Part shown: piece after piece, positions 33,801 through 46,056 of the stretch
Layout: each line of letters begins with the position of its first letter
Position numbering within the stretch: the first letter of the stretch is position 1
Source: Cymbidium sinense
Taxonomy: Eukaryota; Streptophyta; Magnoliopsida; Asparagales; Orchidaceae
Direction of reading: 5' to 3'
DNA length: 64,000 nt
Assembly: GCA_021442155.1 (NCBI GenBank)
Contig: CM038221.1
Location: 146,373,601 to 146,437,600, forward strand
Translations under genes and position numbers: made by a program
The notes under the pieces: model-generated
Seen by the model: only the letters and a program-made list of their open reading frames with translations
Told to the model about the DNA's origin: nothing
Database searches by the model: none

Positions 33801-36036
33801 CTGCTCTAAGTTGAACATGTTCTTCACACTTAAAAAATTTGAACCCAAAGTCCTAAGCTAAGCATACCATACAAACCTTCAAAGCACACACATTAGCCTA
33901 AGTCACCACTTCTAGCTTTAGGTTAGGTCGATGCATGGATTGATGCTTTATTTTATTTTGTGATATATATTTTAGACTGAATGATAAGGTGTATGCTCAT
34001 AGAATGAATGGTAGGACGTGCTTAGTCTAACTATTCTTTTCTGTAGGGGATTGTGCTAAAGGGGCACTATCATAAATAAAAATATAAATGCTTCTTGCTT
34101 GCAGGTGCTTATACTCCTTAGCATAATTCATAGGCCAGGTGGACTTAGTCACCCATGTGTGGGGTGATAAGTCTAATATACATGCTTGGGATTTGTGTGG
34201 TGTGATTAAATTAACCCTTGTTTTACAGGTCTTAGCTAGATTTTCTACTTTTCCTTTTCATGTAAAAAAACTTATATATTTAGGATTTTGGAATGACTTG
34301 TTATGGGGGATTAGGATGAGCATTGGTCACAAGATCTCATCTTATGCACCATGTGAAGCTTTGGAGCATCTACCATCCAACCATCCAAAGGAGGAACCAA
34401 AGAAGAAAAGAAGAAAGAAAGAAAAGAAGGAGAAAGAAGAAAGAAGAAAGAAGAATTAAGCTTGAAGACCCCCATAACAATAAGTTCCTTTATTTTATTT
34501 TAATATTCATTTGTAATCCGGGTTGTATAAGGGTAGAGCTTGGCTACCCACATTTGATATTTTTGGGTTTGTGCGGTGGTTCCCGACCACAAACGGTCAT
34601 TTATTCTTTTTGCGATTAGCTTTATAAATTGATTGATGATTTGTTTAGCTTTTGCATTAAGTGGCATGCTTTCCCTAGTTTTTTTCTTACTTTATGTATG
34701 GCCTGGATGTGGATTATGCTCTTTAATAAAAAATAAATCTTTTACCCAACTTAACAATTCAAATTAAAGTAAATAACTCATAAGCTCACAAAAAGCTTAG
34801 GATTAAAATCAAGATAAAAGAATTAGCAACCCATTAGTTGGATGAGCATTTTCTTTATAATATCATGCAAAAATACCTCTTATTTCACTCTTGATTGGAG
34901 GGCTTCCACCTTTCCCAGATAACCCGGCTTGATCTTTGAGGATTGCGGTGGAAACTCACCTCCTACCTTCTCGCTGATTTTGGCCAATAATCTTATTTCT
35001 CATACATTAGTCATAAAAATCATATTAGCTTGAGTCAAAATGATTGTCCAAAATTGAAAATAAATTGAAATTTGAAATGCATTAGATTTAGGTCATTTGA
35101 AGCATGTCTCTTTTACATGATCTAGTCTATTTAGGGAGTGAGTTTAAGGACTTAGCTTCCTTCTAAATAAAAAATGGCCTAGCTATCTTGCATAAGCATA
35201 AGGACTTGCCTACATGTATTTAAAATTATAGGAGGAGTTAGTTGGCGGCCACCCCCAGGTGGTTGTAAGTCCAAGCTATTGGGTGGTTTATCCTCTCTTG
35301 TGGAGGTAAACCAATTACCCATTTTCGCCTTAGATTTAGGTTGTGCTTCCCCTAAAGCTCCTAGATTTAGGTTCTCCCTTTGTGGGCCTTAAGCATAATT
35401 CTCACCTCTTAGGCATTTTTTTAATCTTGTATTAAGGAATCTTAAGTCTTAAAATTTTATTGAAAAATGTAACTCAAATAAATTAAATCAATTTCTAAAA
35501 TGTAAAGACCAATTTTAGGATAGTTTGAGATGCTCGCTAGGTTTCCTAGCATCGTGAGCATCTCCTACTTATTTTCCATTTTGGCTTCGATAATAACTTC
35601 CTCTTTTGATCAATCCCATTTGATCTTCAAAAAATACACCAATCAATTGATAGTCCTTCCAATTGAAATCTTCAGAGATAACAATCATTTACCTTAATCA
35701 AGAATTTTTCTAAGGGATCCTGTCCCTTAAGATGTATTTAACTATGGGGGCTTGCCCCTGTAGGAAACTTAACAAACCCGGTTTAAAATAAACTCTACTT
35801 TACTTTTCCATGTAAAGTAGGGGAAGAATCTCTGGTACATATGCAGACCCATCATCCTTAAAAGTCCTTATTGAGGTGATTGGTTCCATTAAAAGGGTAG
35901 TGACTTCCATCTTTCGAGATAGTACCCTATACCTTGATTGCATATCTGATCACCTAAATTAGTACATCTGCGGATCTGTATAGTGTCTTACCAAGACCAA
36001 CTTTTGTAAGGGTTCCTCTTTCTTTTCACCCCAACA

Positions 36037-36054
36037 GATTTGAAAGGCGACTCC
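36037..36054 (+). other. Primer-binding-site-like sequence after LTR copy 1
   Basis: After the LTR end CCAACA comes GATTTGAAAGGCGACTCC. GGCGACTCC matches the start of the primer-binding site used by Ogre/Tat elements (tRNA-Arg type, TGGCGACTCC). Its presence here means this LTR also looks like a 5' LTR, although pol lies upstream of it. Homology stops right after, where a minus-strand RT fragment begins. Confidence 0.55.
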
Positions 36055-37513
36055 ATTATAAGAATTTATTCACCACAATAGCACAATATTTTTTAACCCG
36101 AACAACATAACTTGGTAATAATATAAACCTTTATATGTTTGAAACAATGTGGCTTCTTCATCAGTTGAGTCCATTTTATTTGGTTGTAACTTGAGTAAGC
36201 ATCCAAAAAACTAAGCATTTGATGCCCAGATGTAACATCAACCAATTGATCAATTCAGGGGAGGGGAAAACTATCTTTCGGGCAAGCTTTATTGAGATCA
36301 GTGCAATCAATACACATTCTCCAAGTTCCATTTACTTTCTTAACCATGATAACATTTGCTAGCCTAGGGTAATATTTTTCTCGTATGAATCTCGCAGAGC
36401 TTGTTAACTTCTTGTTCAATAGCTTGGTGATCGTGCAAAACTCTTCTTTTGGATGATCAATTTGAATGTTGGATCAATCTTGAGGAGTGCATGATCACAT
36501 CATTGGTACCCAATATCGTCCACTCCAAGAAAAGTTGTCTTTATGCAAGAAGAATGTATCTTACTCTTTGTTGAGCAAGATTCAACTTTCACTATTCATA
36601 AGGTTGGTCATCCGATAATAAACAAGGAGTCTTACAAGCAAAATCGTACTTTTTCATCTCAAAATTAAACTTCTCGATCAAGGTCACCGAAGGGTATGGT
36701 TGAGCTTGTCAAATAACATGCTTGTCTTATTTGTTGATTTTCACCAACCCCAACGAGGGTTGAAATTTCATCTTAAGATGAGATACCAAAGTAACAACAC
36801 CAAAAAATTTGATTGGAGGGACCTTAGAAGATAGCATTTATGCGCCAAATCGACTTCCATGAATTAAATTTGAATGAGTCACTTGTCGAGAAAATTCTTC
36901 AAGGACAACATAATTCTATCTTTAAGATGAAGACTCCAGATAGTTGCGATGAGAGGGAAGATGATTTCCATCTTTAAAGTGGAATTCTTTTAGCATTAAG
37001 TGTTGTAAGTCCGCACGTATAACATGACGGGTGGAATCAATAAGACAAGAACGTGCTAAGCTACCGACAATAATTGATGGATTAGCAATTGGTTGAGCTG
37101 CAGGTGATAGATGAGTAGAACTAGAGGTATTAAGGAGGTCAGCATCATGATTTGGAAGTGGAGGAACTTGATAGCGAGAAGGCCCTGATAGCATTTTGAC
37201 CTCCCCGACTAACGATCGTCTTGGGGAGATGCATTTTACCACAGAGTGATGAGTTTTTTGTAAAAGTCATATTATCTCATTTTGAGACTCTTCCAATATG
37301 ATCTTCTAGAGATTCATGTTACTTCACCAGCAAAATTCTATCGAGAGAGAAGTGAGGTAGAAGCTTAGCATCCTTGGTTCAAGGATTGATTTCATGAGTG
37401 ATGGGAGTTGGAGTGGGAGGCTCCGTTGTTGCGAGTACTGTGCTTGTTGGCCATAATGCAGGTGTTCACAGAGATTGCGATTGTGGGGTTTGATTCCCAT
37501 AGATGGTGCCAAA
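36055..37513 (-). mobile_element. Truncated Ty3/gypsy internal region, minus strand
   Basis: Reading the minus strand from 37513: a primer-binding-like TTTGGCACCATCTATGGGA (37513-37495), then weak gag-like frames (LHYGQQAQYSQQ near 37450, another stretch at 37242-36922), then a jump to reverse transcriptase at about 36500-36060. Protease and most of gag are deleted, and the element is cut off inside RT at the junction with LTR copy 1. Its LTRs are the three tandem units at 37560-41200. Confidence 0.65.
36060..36500 (-). pseudogene. Reverse transcriptase fragment, minus strand
   Basis: The minus strand reads ANVIMVKKVNGTWRMCIDCT then DLNKACPK (36362-36278), followed by GHQMLSFLDAYSSYNQIKM (about 36240-36175) and DEEATLFQTYKGLYYYQVML (36160-36100), with frameshifts. 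These are the fingers and palm region of a plant gypsy RT. The fragment stops before the YVDD box. It is clearly diverged from the plus-strand RT at 22480-23100 and so belongs to a different element. Confidence 0.8.
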
Positions 37514-37559
37514 CTCCAACCCCAAACGAGAATGAACTTTCAATTTTTTTTATTTCTTT

Positions 37560-38930
37560 TTGGATGATAACGCCAAATTATTGCGTGCTAGAAAACCAAT
37601 TGCGGTAGAATAAAAGTTTGTGCCTTAGCTTTGTTGTGTAATCTAGCACACACACAGATATTTAAAGAATGAATAAGAAACTTTAGGATTTTACATGGAA
37701 AATCCCGAAGAGGAAAAATCACCAGTAAAATCTTCCATTATGTATCTATTCCAGTACAAAGTTTTCGATAACGAGATTACAATGGTATATGAAAGCCCGA
37801 TAATGGAATCCCATAATCGTAATAATAATATGCAAGTGGTTAGCATGCAGTTGTTGGTGGATTGGTGATGGTGAATTGCGGCGATGGCCAGCACGATGGT
37901 GATAGTGGTGATGACCGGCAAATAGCCATGAGCGGTAATGATTGCGAGCCGGTGAGTGGTCGGCATGTTGATCGGTGACGGTGGTCGGCGGTGATGACCA
38001 ACGATGATGATCGATGGTGGTGGTCGACGGTGGTGGATGGCGGTCGTCGATAATGGCGCACAATGCGGTAGGGGACCCGCAATAGTGGTTGACGGATTGA
38101 TGGTAATGAATTAGATGGTGGTTGGATGAGCGAGGACCAGCGGTGGTAGCGGCGATAGCGGTTGGCATGGTTGGCGGCCCGGTGATGGCCGGCGGAAGTG
38201 AGTGTGTGGCCTTGGATCTTCTGCCGTTAGAGCTCTCTTCTCTTTAGCAGGCTTTCCTCATATGAAGAATGAGGCTATTTATAGATTAGAGGTTGACATT
38301 TTGTAAATACATACAAAATTTGACCCACTCCATTTGCTCAAAATGATTCCCTTGATCATCTGATGTATTTTAAGTATTAGAATGCTCAAATGAAGTCAGA
38401 ATCATGAGATCTTGGGCTTGTTAGATCTGGCTCATCAAGACACTCGATTTGATCATAAACACTCCATATTTAGGAACTCAATTGATATCCCAAAGTTTCT
38501 AATGATATTTTAAGTGCTTGCTCTGAACTTGTTTCGACTTAGGATCAGATTGCTTTTGACATCAAGATTTGTGCTTCGATTAGTGGAATTTCTAGTGCCA
38601 CATCAGTTGCATCCCTATTTTTGGATGACATTATTTCTAGCATCCAAAAATATATATCAAATAATTGAAAGTAACAAATTCTTCAATGAAATTTGTGGGT
38701 TCATTAACCTTTACGTTACATACAGTTTGAGAGAATGGGTGCACAAGATTATGATCACGAAGGGTGCGAGACGGATGCTTCGGGCAAGGCTCCTATGCCT
38801 TTGATACTTATAGCACTCAGCACTGCATGCAGGGTGAGCTGAGGCGCGCCTCGTAAGAACAGACCGATGATCATTTTTTTTAGTTTTTTTTCTGTTTCTT
38901 TCTATTTTCTTTATTTATTCTCACAAATGG
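37560..38930 (-). repeat. Tandem LTR-leader unit 1
   Basis: First of three direct repeats of ~1.3 kb. On the minus strand each has a TATA-like TCTATAAATA (here about 38276-38285), a GAGAAGAGAGCTCT leader, a CAC/CCG-rich low-complexity part, AAATCCTA-AGTTTCTTATTCATTCTT, and an end at CTAGCACGCAATA followed by TTTGGCG. That last pair is an LTR end plus primer-binding-like start. Conserved words such as GATCTTGGGCTTGTTAGATC (about 38411) recur in all units. The His-rich frames here are side effects of the CAC/GGT composition, not genes. Confidence 0.6.
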
Positions 38931-40200
38931 CGTCAAACTGTTACATGCTAGAAAACTTGTTGTGGTAGAATAAAAGTTTACGCCTTAGCTTTATTGTGAA
39001 ATCTAGCACAAACACATATATTTGAAGAATGAACAAGAAACTCTAGGATTTTACGTGAAAAATCCCAAGAGAGGGAAAAATCACGCCTAGTAAAAATTTT
39101 CACTCAGACTGTTTTTGTAGTACAAATTTTTCTAATAATGGGATTATAAAATTGTATATGAAAAGCTAAAATGGGAATCCCATAATCGTGCAACACAGTA
39201 TGGTTAGGAATATTATGAGCGATTAGTGATGGTGGGTGTGATCGGCCATGGCGATAATGAGTATGATCGGCGGAGATACAATGATGGTTAATTGGTAGTC
39301 GCGGCGGTGACTGAGGTGGTGCGATGATATGCCGGTGTTGTGACCACGATGATCGATGGTGGTGGCCGTCGTGGCGGTGGTATGCCGGCAAGCAGTGGTC
39401 GTGGTTGGCGGATGAAGTGATGACATATGATGGTTGTGGCGGTGAGGATCGGCGGTGTGGCCGGCCGGCGGTCAGCGGTGTTTGGCACACGAATGGTGGC
39501 AATATTGACGATTATCTTGGAGGATCTTCAAGCCTTAGAGCTCTCTCTTCTCTTTAGCTTGGGCTCCCCTCATGTGAAGAATGATATGCTATTTATAGAT
39601 TAGAAGGATGGCATTTCTATAAAAATATGCAAAATCCAAACCACTCCATCGGATGGCTCAAAATGATTCCCTTGATCATATGATGTATTTGAAGTATTTG
39701 AATCAAATGAAGTCAGAATCAAGAGATCTTGGGCTTGTTAGGTCCGGCTCATCAAGACGCTCGATTTGATCATAAACACTCCATATTTAGAAACTAAACT
39801 AATATCTCAAAGTTTTCAATGATATTTTAAGTACTTGATTTGGACTAGTTTCGATTTAGGATCATATTACCTTTGATATCAAGATTCATGCTTCAGGAAA
39901 TTTCTAGTATATCATTGTCCCATATTTTGGATGACATTATCTCTATCCAAAATATATGCTAAATAATTAAAAATAATAAATTCTTCAATGAAATTTGCTA
40001 GTTCATTAACCTTTGTGTTACATACTGATTTGAATGAGTGCACAAGATTATGATCATGGAAGTGCGGTGTGGTGCGTCTGGTGCTCACGGTAGACTCGAG
40101 GATATGGGCTGCCCGAATGCTTACGGTGCTCTGCTCATGAGGTCATGCTATGAGCATAGCCATGATCATTTTTTCAAATTTTTTTCATTTTTTCATTTTT
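38931..40200 (-). repeat. Tandem LTR-leader unit 2
   Basis: Second copy, in the same order: LTR end and GTTTGACGCCATTTGTGAGA leader at about 38938-38918, TATA-like TCTATAAATA near 39595, and GATCTTGGGCTTGTTAGGTC near 39725. Diverged from unit 1 by many substitutions and small deletions, mainly in the CAC-rich part. Confidence 0.6.
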
Positions 40201-41200
40201 AATTTATTCTAAACCAATTTAAGCATTACATACTAGAAAACTAGTTCTAGTAGAATAAAAGTTTTCTTAGATTTGTTGTAAAATCAACACACAGATATTT
40301 GAAGAATGAATAAGAAACTGTGATTTTATGTGAAAAATCCCTAAGAGAGAAAAATCATGGTGCCCAATAAAATCTTTCATTATGTATGTTTCAAAGTACA
40401 AAGTTTTTTCAATAACGATTACAAAATTGTATATGAAAGCGACAATGGGAATCCTAGAATCGTAACAATCGCTATCACAAGTGGTTGTATTGTTGGTAGC
40501 GGTTGGTGATGGTGAACTGGCGTCCATCCACGGAGTGGCGGTATGATGGGTAAGATGCCGACAATGATGGTTGGCGGTAGTTAGCAGTGGTGATCGACGG
40601 CGATGACCTGCGATGGTGGTCGGCGGTAAAGATCGGTGACGATGATCGATGGTGGTGGTCGTGGCGATAAACATGGCCAGCCATATGGTCAACGCGGTGA
40701 CCGGTGGCAGTGGTTAAGCGGCAACGGACGGTGATGACGGCAGCGGTGGTTGGCGATAGCCGGTGGTGGCAATGGCGGCGCGGTGCGTGGTCGCGATCGT
40801 TAGTGGTGGTACGATTATGCTTGAGGATCTTCAAGCCTGGGCTCTCTTTTCTCTTTGGCTCCTCTGAAGAATGATATTTATAGATTAGAGGATGACATTT
40901 AATACATGCAAAATCCAAACCACTCCATCGGACGGCTCAAAATGATTCTCTTGATCATCTGATGTATTTTAAGTATTTGAATGCTCAAATGAAATCAAAA
41001 TCAAGAGATCTTGGGCTTGTTAGATCCGGCTCATCAAGATGCTTGATTTGATCATAAACACTCCATATTTAGGAACTAAACTGATATCCTAAAGTTTCCA
41101 ATGATATTTTTAGTGCTTAATTTGGACTAGTTTTGACTTAGGATATTGCTTTTGACAAGATTCGTGCTTTAAATGGAATTTAGTGCCATATCAAGATGTA
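40201..41200 (-). repeat. Tandem LTR-leader unit 3 (shortened)
   Basis: Third copy. TCTATAAATA lies near 40880 and GATCTTGGGCTTGTTAGATC near 41005. Similarity ends near 41195, before the segment that in units 1 and 2 carries the LTR start, so this copy is truncated on that side. Confidence 0.55.
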
Positions 41201-41934
41201 TAGTTATATCTTAATAAAATTTCATTTGATTTTTAAATGTAAAAATATTACTTATATATTATTTATTTTATTTTATTTTATATTTATCTTATATTTATAT
41301 TATTGCATCATTTTGATTATTTTTAATAATTTTAATATTTATTACATTATTGGGTTCAATCCCCAATTTAACCCCGATTAAGAATCTTCAACATCTCCTT
41401 CTTCGAGCTCTTTACTTGGTTCATTTTTCACAACATTTCTTTTTAGTCATCTTTTAGCCCTTCTATTTTCAATCTTTTGGACATTTTGAGGGGCCTATTA
41501 GTTTTGTAGTCTTGATTTTCATTAATATCATAAATCCAATATGAACATATCCCTAGTACATGACCTTTCTAGACATGATAGTGAGGCTTTCAAAATTATC
41601 CTCAATAATTTGCATTATTAATATTTGATATTCTAGATGTGATGTAAGTAAGTTATTGTGCATATTTATGTTCATTTCTAGAGAAAGAATAAAAGAGAAA
41701 GAAAAAAAATATTTTATTAAGTGTGTGTGTGTTTATCTTAGGTTGATCCTTCATATAGTGAAAGTTATATATATCTGTGTGATACTTGATGGAGGAAAAT
41801 TTCATAAAATTACATCCATCTCTTATTTTCTATATTCTATTGTGTGTGTGTGTGTGCACACGAGCCTGTGTTTTCACCTAAAGAGTATTATGAACTTACG
41901 GACTTGCTATGAGGGATCCTCACCTAAATAAGTA
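41201..41934. other. AT-rich spacer
   Basis: No gene recognised. TATTTATTTTATTTTATTTTA at about 41260-41285 and TG-dinucleotide runs at about 41721-41731 and 41841-41857. Confidence 0.5.
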
Positions 41935-43180
41935 ACGCTACATTTCCCAAAATATTATTTATGCTCTATTTTTATTGACAGAAATTAACTATGAGTTGTT
42001 TTAGTAAGTTTTTCTGAAATGTTTACCTTGCTTAATACTTGATCCCATGATACTGATGAGTGCTAAATCTTATATACCTTTTTTTTAATATTTATGTTTT
42101 TACCATTTAAGTTTGTACATTGTATTTGACAAATTGTGACTTGAAGAGTTGATGAGAGACCAACCTTAGGAGAAAGGAGTTTGCAGAAGGGTTATCATCA
42201 CCCATTTTATAACAAAGGGAGTGTTTGATGATATATTGACAACTTTAGAGTAAAAAAAAGAAATTAATTGTAGATTCTTAAATGAATGTACTTAATTATA
42301 GATATAATATATTGATTGTCAATTTATATAAATATTATTGTGTTCTTTACCTGATTTTACATTTTATAGACTATTCTTTCTTGTTATTAGTTGTGTTCAA
42401 TTTGTCATTCTTGATCACGCATTTGAATGTTTTTGAAATCCTAAAAAGTTTTCAAATAACTCAACTCACCTTTTAGGTTATCTCATAACTATCAGTTGAT
42501 ATTAAAGTTTGAACTTGTTACAATAGTCTATTTTGAAAATATATATACCATCCAAGAGTGCATGAATAAGAGTCTTAGTGGTTTATTAAAAATATCTCCA
42601 CGATCATTCAACTATTCATTAAAGAACAAAGTTTGCTTAGTGTAATGCTCTAATAGACTAAATCTCAAGATGGTCATCTCTTTTTTTTATTGTGAATAAT
42701 ATAATTCTAGAGTATCATATTTTCCAAATTTAATCCTTGATCCTATAAAATTGATAAAAACATGATCTCATGTGAAAATAGTGAAATAAAATTGATCTAA
42801 ACTTAACACTTTTTTTTTTTTTTTTAAATTTGATCTCAATTTAGCACTTGAGGGATTATTTTGGATCAATTTTATATAATCTAGACTAAATTGAAGAAAT
42901 GTGATACTTTATGATTAAATTGGGCACAATTAAATATCTAAGAGACTAATTTGAGATTAGCTTTTGCATGTGTGTTATTTGTTCTCTCATTTATTGAGAA
43001 TCATAGAGTAACTTACAAGAATTGTAGTAGTGTTTGATCAATTCTAAACCTACTCAGGATCTTCCTCACTCTTGATCTAGTTACCATTATTTTGATATCT
43101 TTTAGTGTTTTAAGGTAGAGATTATATTGAAGGAAGAATGCCTTGGGAGTGAGGTACATAAGATGTATGGTGATATATAT
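41935..43180 (+). repeat. Dispersed repeat A, copy 2
   Basis: Alignable with 3430-4495 in the same orientation, over blocks described there. It is longer by about 180 bases because of different insertions. A T17-like run sits at 42811-42826. No coding sequence. It ends at GGTGATATATAT, immediately before repeat B copy 1. Confidence 0.6.
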
Positions 43181-43183
43181 ATT

Positions 43184-43560
43184 GTTGACCTCCATATATC
43201 TCCCATAAGTCAGGTCGAGCAAATTTGAAGAATTTGATGAATTATGCATGCGGTGGTATGCAAATCGAAGCCCAAAATACATTGTACATTGCCGAAATTG
43301 CTTGAAATGATCTCCCGATCGATGACTTCCAACACTCAAAATATTGAAATTAATCAATATACATATCGCGCTGTTCGATCGATCGAGAGCGTCGATGCTC
43401 TCGCATATTAGAGTCGAGGCTGCGACCGACCCAATGACTATTCATAAAAGTTATTGTGTCGTTAGTATTGAAACATTGAAACCTATCAAAAGTAGCGCTC
43501 AATATCGGATGAGTTTCGAAATATCGGCGTCGGCGACATAGCAAATCGAGTTGAAATTAA
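43184..43560 (+). repeat. Dispersed repeat B, copy 1
   Basis: Begins TTGACCTCCATATATCTCCCA and is alignable with 51547-51831 for about 280 bases (CATAAGTCAGGTCGAGCAAA against CATAAGTTAGTCAAGCAAAT). Many differences are C-to-T or G-to-A, as expected for old methylated repeats. Copy 2 is cut by the giant LTR; this copy continues past that point. Confidence 0.6.
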
Positions 43561-44985
43561 TTCGGCCCATTTCCAAATACCGATCGTGAAATGGATTGTG
43601 TGCGTTCGTCAAATATCGAAATTATCTCGAATAGTCATCCAAGTTAACTAAAGTTATCATGCTTAAAATTTCATCAAATTAGCACGTATTTTAAGATAAT
43701 ATACTTGATTATCTTTTAATTACATCTAATTAACACTTTAAAACTTACAGCTGCCCATTTTCATACCTCGACCTCCAATTCATCAATTACAGGCTGCTAC
43801 ATCATCCCTTCCTTATCACCTCACTACCTTATCCTCTTCGTGTTTGTAGGCTGAACGAAGGAGGCTCTCCTTCTCTTCCATTTCCAAAATTCTAGCTGAA
43901 TGAAAGCCTCCCAGTTCTCCCTCTCTCATTCCTGAGCATAACAGTTACCATAACTGCTCCTCTTTCCCTCTTTGGCTCTCTCTCTCTCTCTCTCTCTTCC
44001 AAAACTGAAGACTCTCGCTCTCTGCTTGTGATCCTTTATACAAAAGCCCCTAATCGATTGAGCTCTCTCGCCCGTTCATCCATCTAAACAACAATCAAAC
44101 TGACCAACAGCTGTAAGCCTCCTCCCGGATCTTAGCCAAACGAGCCACTGCTTCCCTGCTCCCAATCAAACATCTAGAGCTCTTGCCTCTGCTATAGTGC
44201 CAAAACCAAAAACAATTGCAAATCAAGCCCGCAGCTAGCCGTTCGTCCGTCCTTGTAAAGGCCGAACCGAAGCCCCTCTCCAACCCCTTCAAGCACGATT
44301 CTTCCTTCCTCCTAGCCGCACGAGCAAACCGAAGCATCTCGTCCCTCTCGATTGAACCAGCCACTGAGCTAGTACCACCTCCTTCATCTCCCCCGTTCAG
44401 TCATCTCTCATCTCGGCTGTAGACCGAAGGAAGAACCCAAACTCTGAGGGGGACATCGTGAACTAAAGTCGGATCTGGAGTGCCTTCCTTGGCATTCTTT
44501 CCTCACCTGATTCGAGTCTCCTAGCAAAAATCTCAAATCAATACCGATAGAGTCTCACTGCATGTTTTCAGAGGTGACGATCTGGCCTTCCTCTCTTGCT
44601 TCATCCCAACACAATCTATTCTTCCCTCGTTGTAGCAGAAGCATCCAAAATATTTGTCATATTGAAAGATATAAGGGAGCATACTTTATCAAATTTACAC
44701 AGAATACTTAAAAGTTTGGCATTCTAGCAAGCTCAAGCAGGGGAAACAGACTATCAAAAGTGTGGTTCATGGTTTTAATAGAGGACCATGAGCCTTTATT
44801 TATGAATCAATTCAGATAATAAGAAGACCCACTTCTGATGGATATTCATTTTCAGTCCATCGCTTACTCTATCGCTGATACAATATCTCTTAACATAGCT
44901 ATATTAACTACTCTACAACGTTGCTTGGCTATATTCCTTTCTCAAGTTTATTTAGAGGTCAACAAATTTGGTTAATTAGTAATTG
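43561..44985. other. Unassigned region, partly pyrimidine-rich
   Basis: 43840-44660 is GC- and CT-richer than its surroundings and includes a (TC)10 tract at about 43976-43997. Frames on both strands at about 44095-44422 are open for 60-90 codons but show no family resemblance and no splice context I can support. It may be part of another retrotransposon or the leader of a lost gene. Confidence 0.35.
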
Positions 44986-46056
44986 TGATACGTATTAATT
45001 TCTATATTTGTGTTGGCCGGTGAGAATAATTCTGTATTAGAGTGAGGCTTGAGTGAATAATTCTATTCTGTGTCAATTCTGGTTCTGTTTAGGTTCGAAT
45101 TCACTGTGAGTTGACTCAGTTCTGTGTGATTGGAACCGTGAAGTTGAATTCTTACAACCGTCGTGAGATCACCTGATGGATGGCGTCTTTGAATCTAGGT
45201 TGGACGCTAACAGATTGTGCCGCTCTTTGAATTTAGTCGTTGGATCTTGATGTTTCTTGAGTGGAATCCATTTGTTTGTTTGGTGGATGGGTCAGATCTT
45301 TGTATCCTGGAATGAAATCTCACCGTGGTTTGCCTTTGCGCTGGCTCTGTCTTGGCCGTCTAATTAGTCTTCTGGGATAAGTTTCGCCTTTAACCTATTT
45401 TCTGTTTGTTTTCTGTTTGTTTCTTTTTATTCAGTGTAAGCACTCAGAGAGGAGGGAAGGGGCGAAAGGAGAACACCCGAGGGGGTTTCTCGCCGGAGGA
45501 AGGGTTTTCTAGTGAGGGAAAATCGATGAAGATGGCAGGGAGGATGGAACAGAGAAGGAGGTTGAAGAAAGATAAGTTCCTTTTTAAATTTCTTGATTAT
45601 TTTCTGGTTTGCTTTTCTTTCCTCTATTTATAGGCTTTCTTGCCAAGATCTCACCTTCTAGTCTTTTTTTGTAACTACTTTCTACTATATTCTAGTTTCG
45701 TCATTGTTTCTTGGAATATCAATTAGTTGAGGTGTCGAGCTATCTGTTATTTACTCTTCTTCTTGATTTCTTGAATTTAATTCTTTTCTTCTTACATTAC
45801 GTTGGCATTAAATCGTTATGGTTCTTTACTTTCCGGCGTGGAATTAGTTTCTGATTTAGATTTCACGTCACTGGTTATATCACCTTAGTCTTACTATTCT
45901 GTAATTTCCTTGTTCTTCGTAGTCATGAAGGTCGTAATGATTTGATCTATTCTGTTGTATATTGTTCCCGGTTGTTATTTCGCTCAACTCTAATAGATTA
46001 TTGTGGTAATTCTTAATGTTGATGTTGTATTTGGCGGAGGAATTGGATTCATAACA
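44986..46056 (-). repeat. LTR (3' LTR of the minus-strand element)
   Basis: Begins TGATACGTATTAATTTC and ends GGATTCATAACA on the plus strand, matching 47432-48431. Contains a TATA-like CTATAAATA on the minus strand near 45625. Confidence 0.88.

Larger units (their letters stand above)
28178..36036 (+). repeat. Giant LTR, copy 1 (~7.9 kb)
   Basis: Begins TGTTGACCTCATTTTTAGAA and ends CCCCAACA, that is TG...CA, lying directly downstream of the retrotransposon tail. Nearly its whole length is alignable in order with 51832-59152, which begins with the same 20 bases and ends ACCAACA. Contents include an AT-rich 5' third with ATATAAATGAAATATAAA repeats, the TTGACC-rich cluster (29560-30330), a conserved hairpin (30791-30809), GC-richer text with AAGGATGGACGG-like words (30880-31640), and a purine-rich patch at 34380-34460. 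An LTR of almost 8 kb is long even for the Ogre group. Confidence 0.78.
19425..36054 (+). mobile_element. Tat/Ogre-type Ty3/gypsy retrotransposon, 5'-truncated, with giant 3' LTR
   Basis: In order on the plus strand: end of gag, aspartic protease, reverse transcriptase, RNase H, integrase (19430-25372), a non-coding tail with tandem repeats (25373-28177), then a very long LTR (28178-36036) and a primer-binding-like site. Protease-RT-RNase H-integrase order defines Ty3/gypsy. The protease words (LLLGDLEHNRPLYITI, MLGRPWIH) and the RT words (KACPKDEFPLP) match the plant Tat group, which includes Ogre. All frames are broken. The 5' LTR and most of gag are missing, perhaps within the N gap or by truncation. 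Confidence 0.8.

Noticed and set aside
37746..38168. Long histidine/threonine-rich reading frames in the tandem LTR units (also 39104-39502 and 40267-40918)
   Set aside because: They come from CAC/GGT/GAT low-complexity DNA, are open in several frames at once, and are not kept between the three units.
44095..44422. Possible host gene in the CT-rich patch
   Set aside because: Frames open on both strands, no recognisable domain, no supporting splice sites, and surrounded by repeats.
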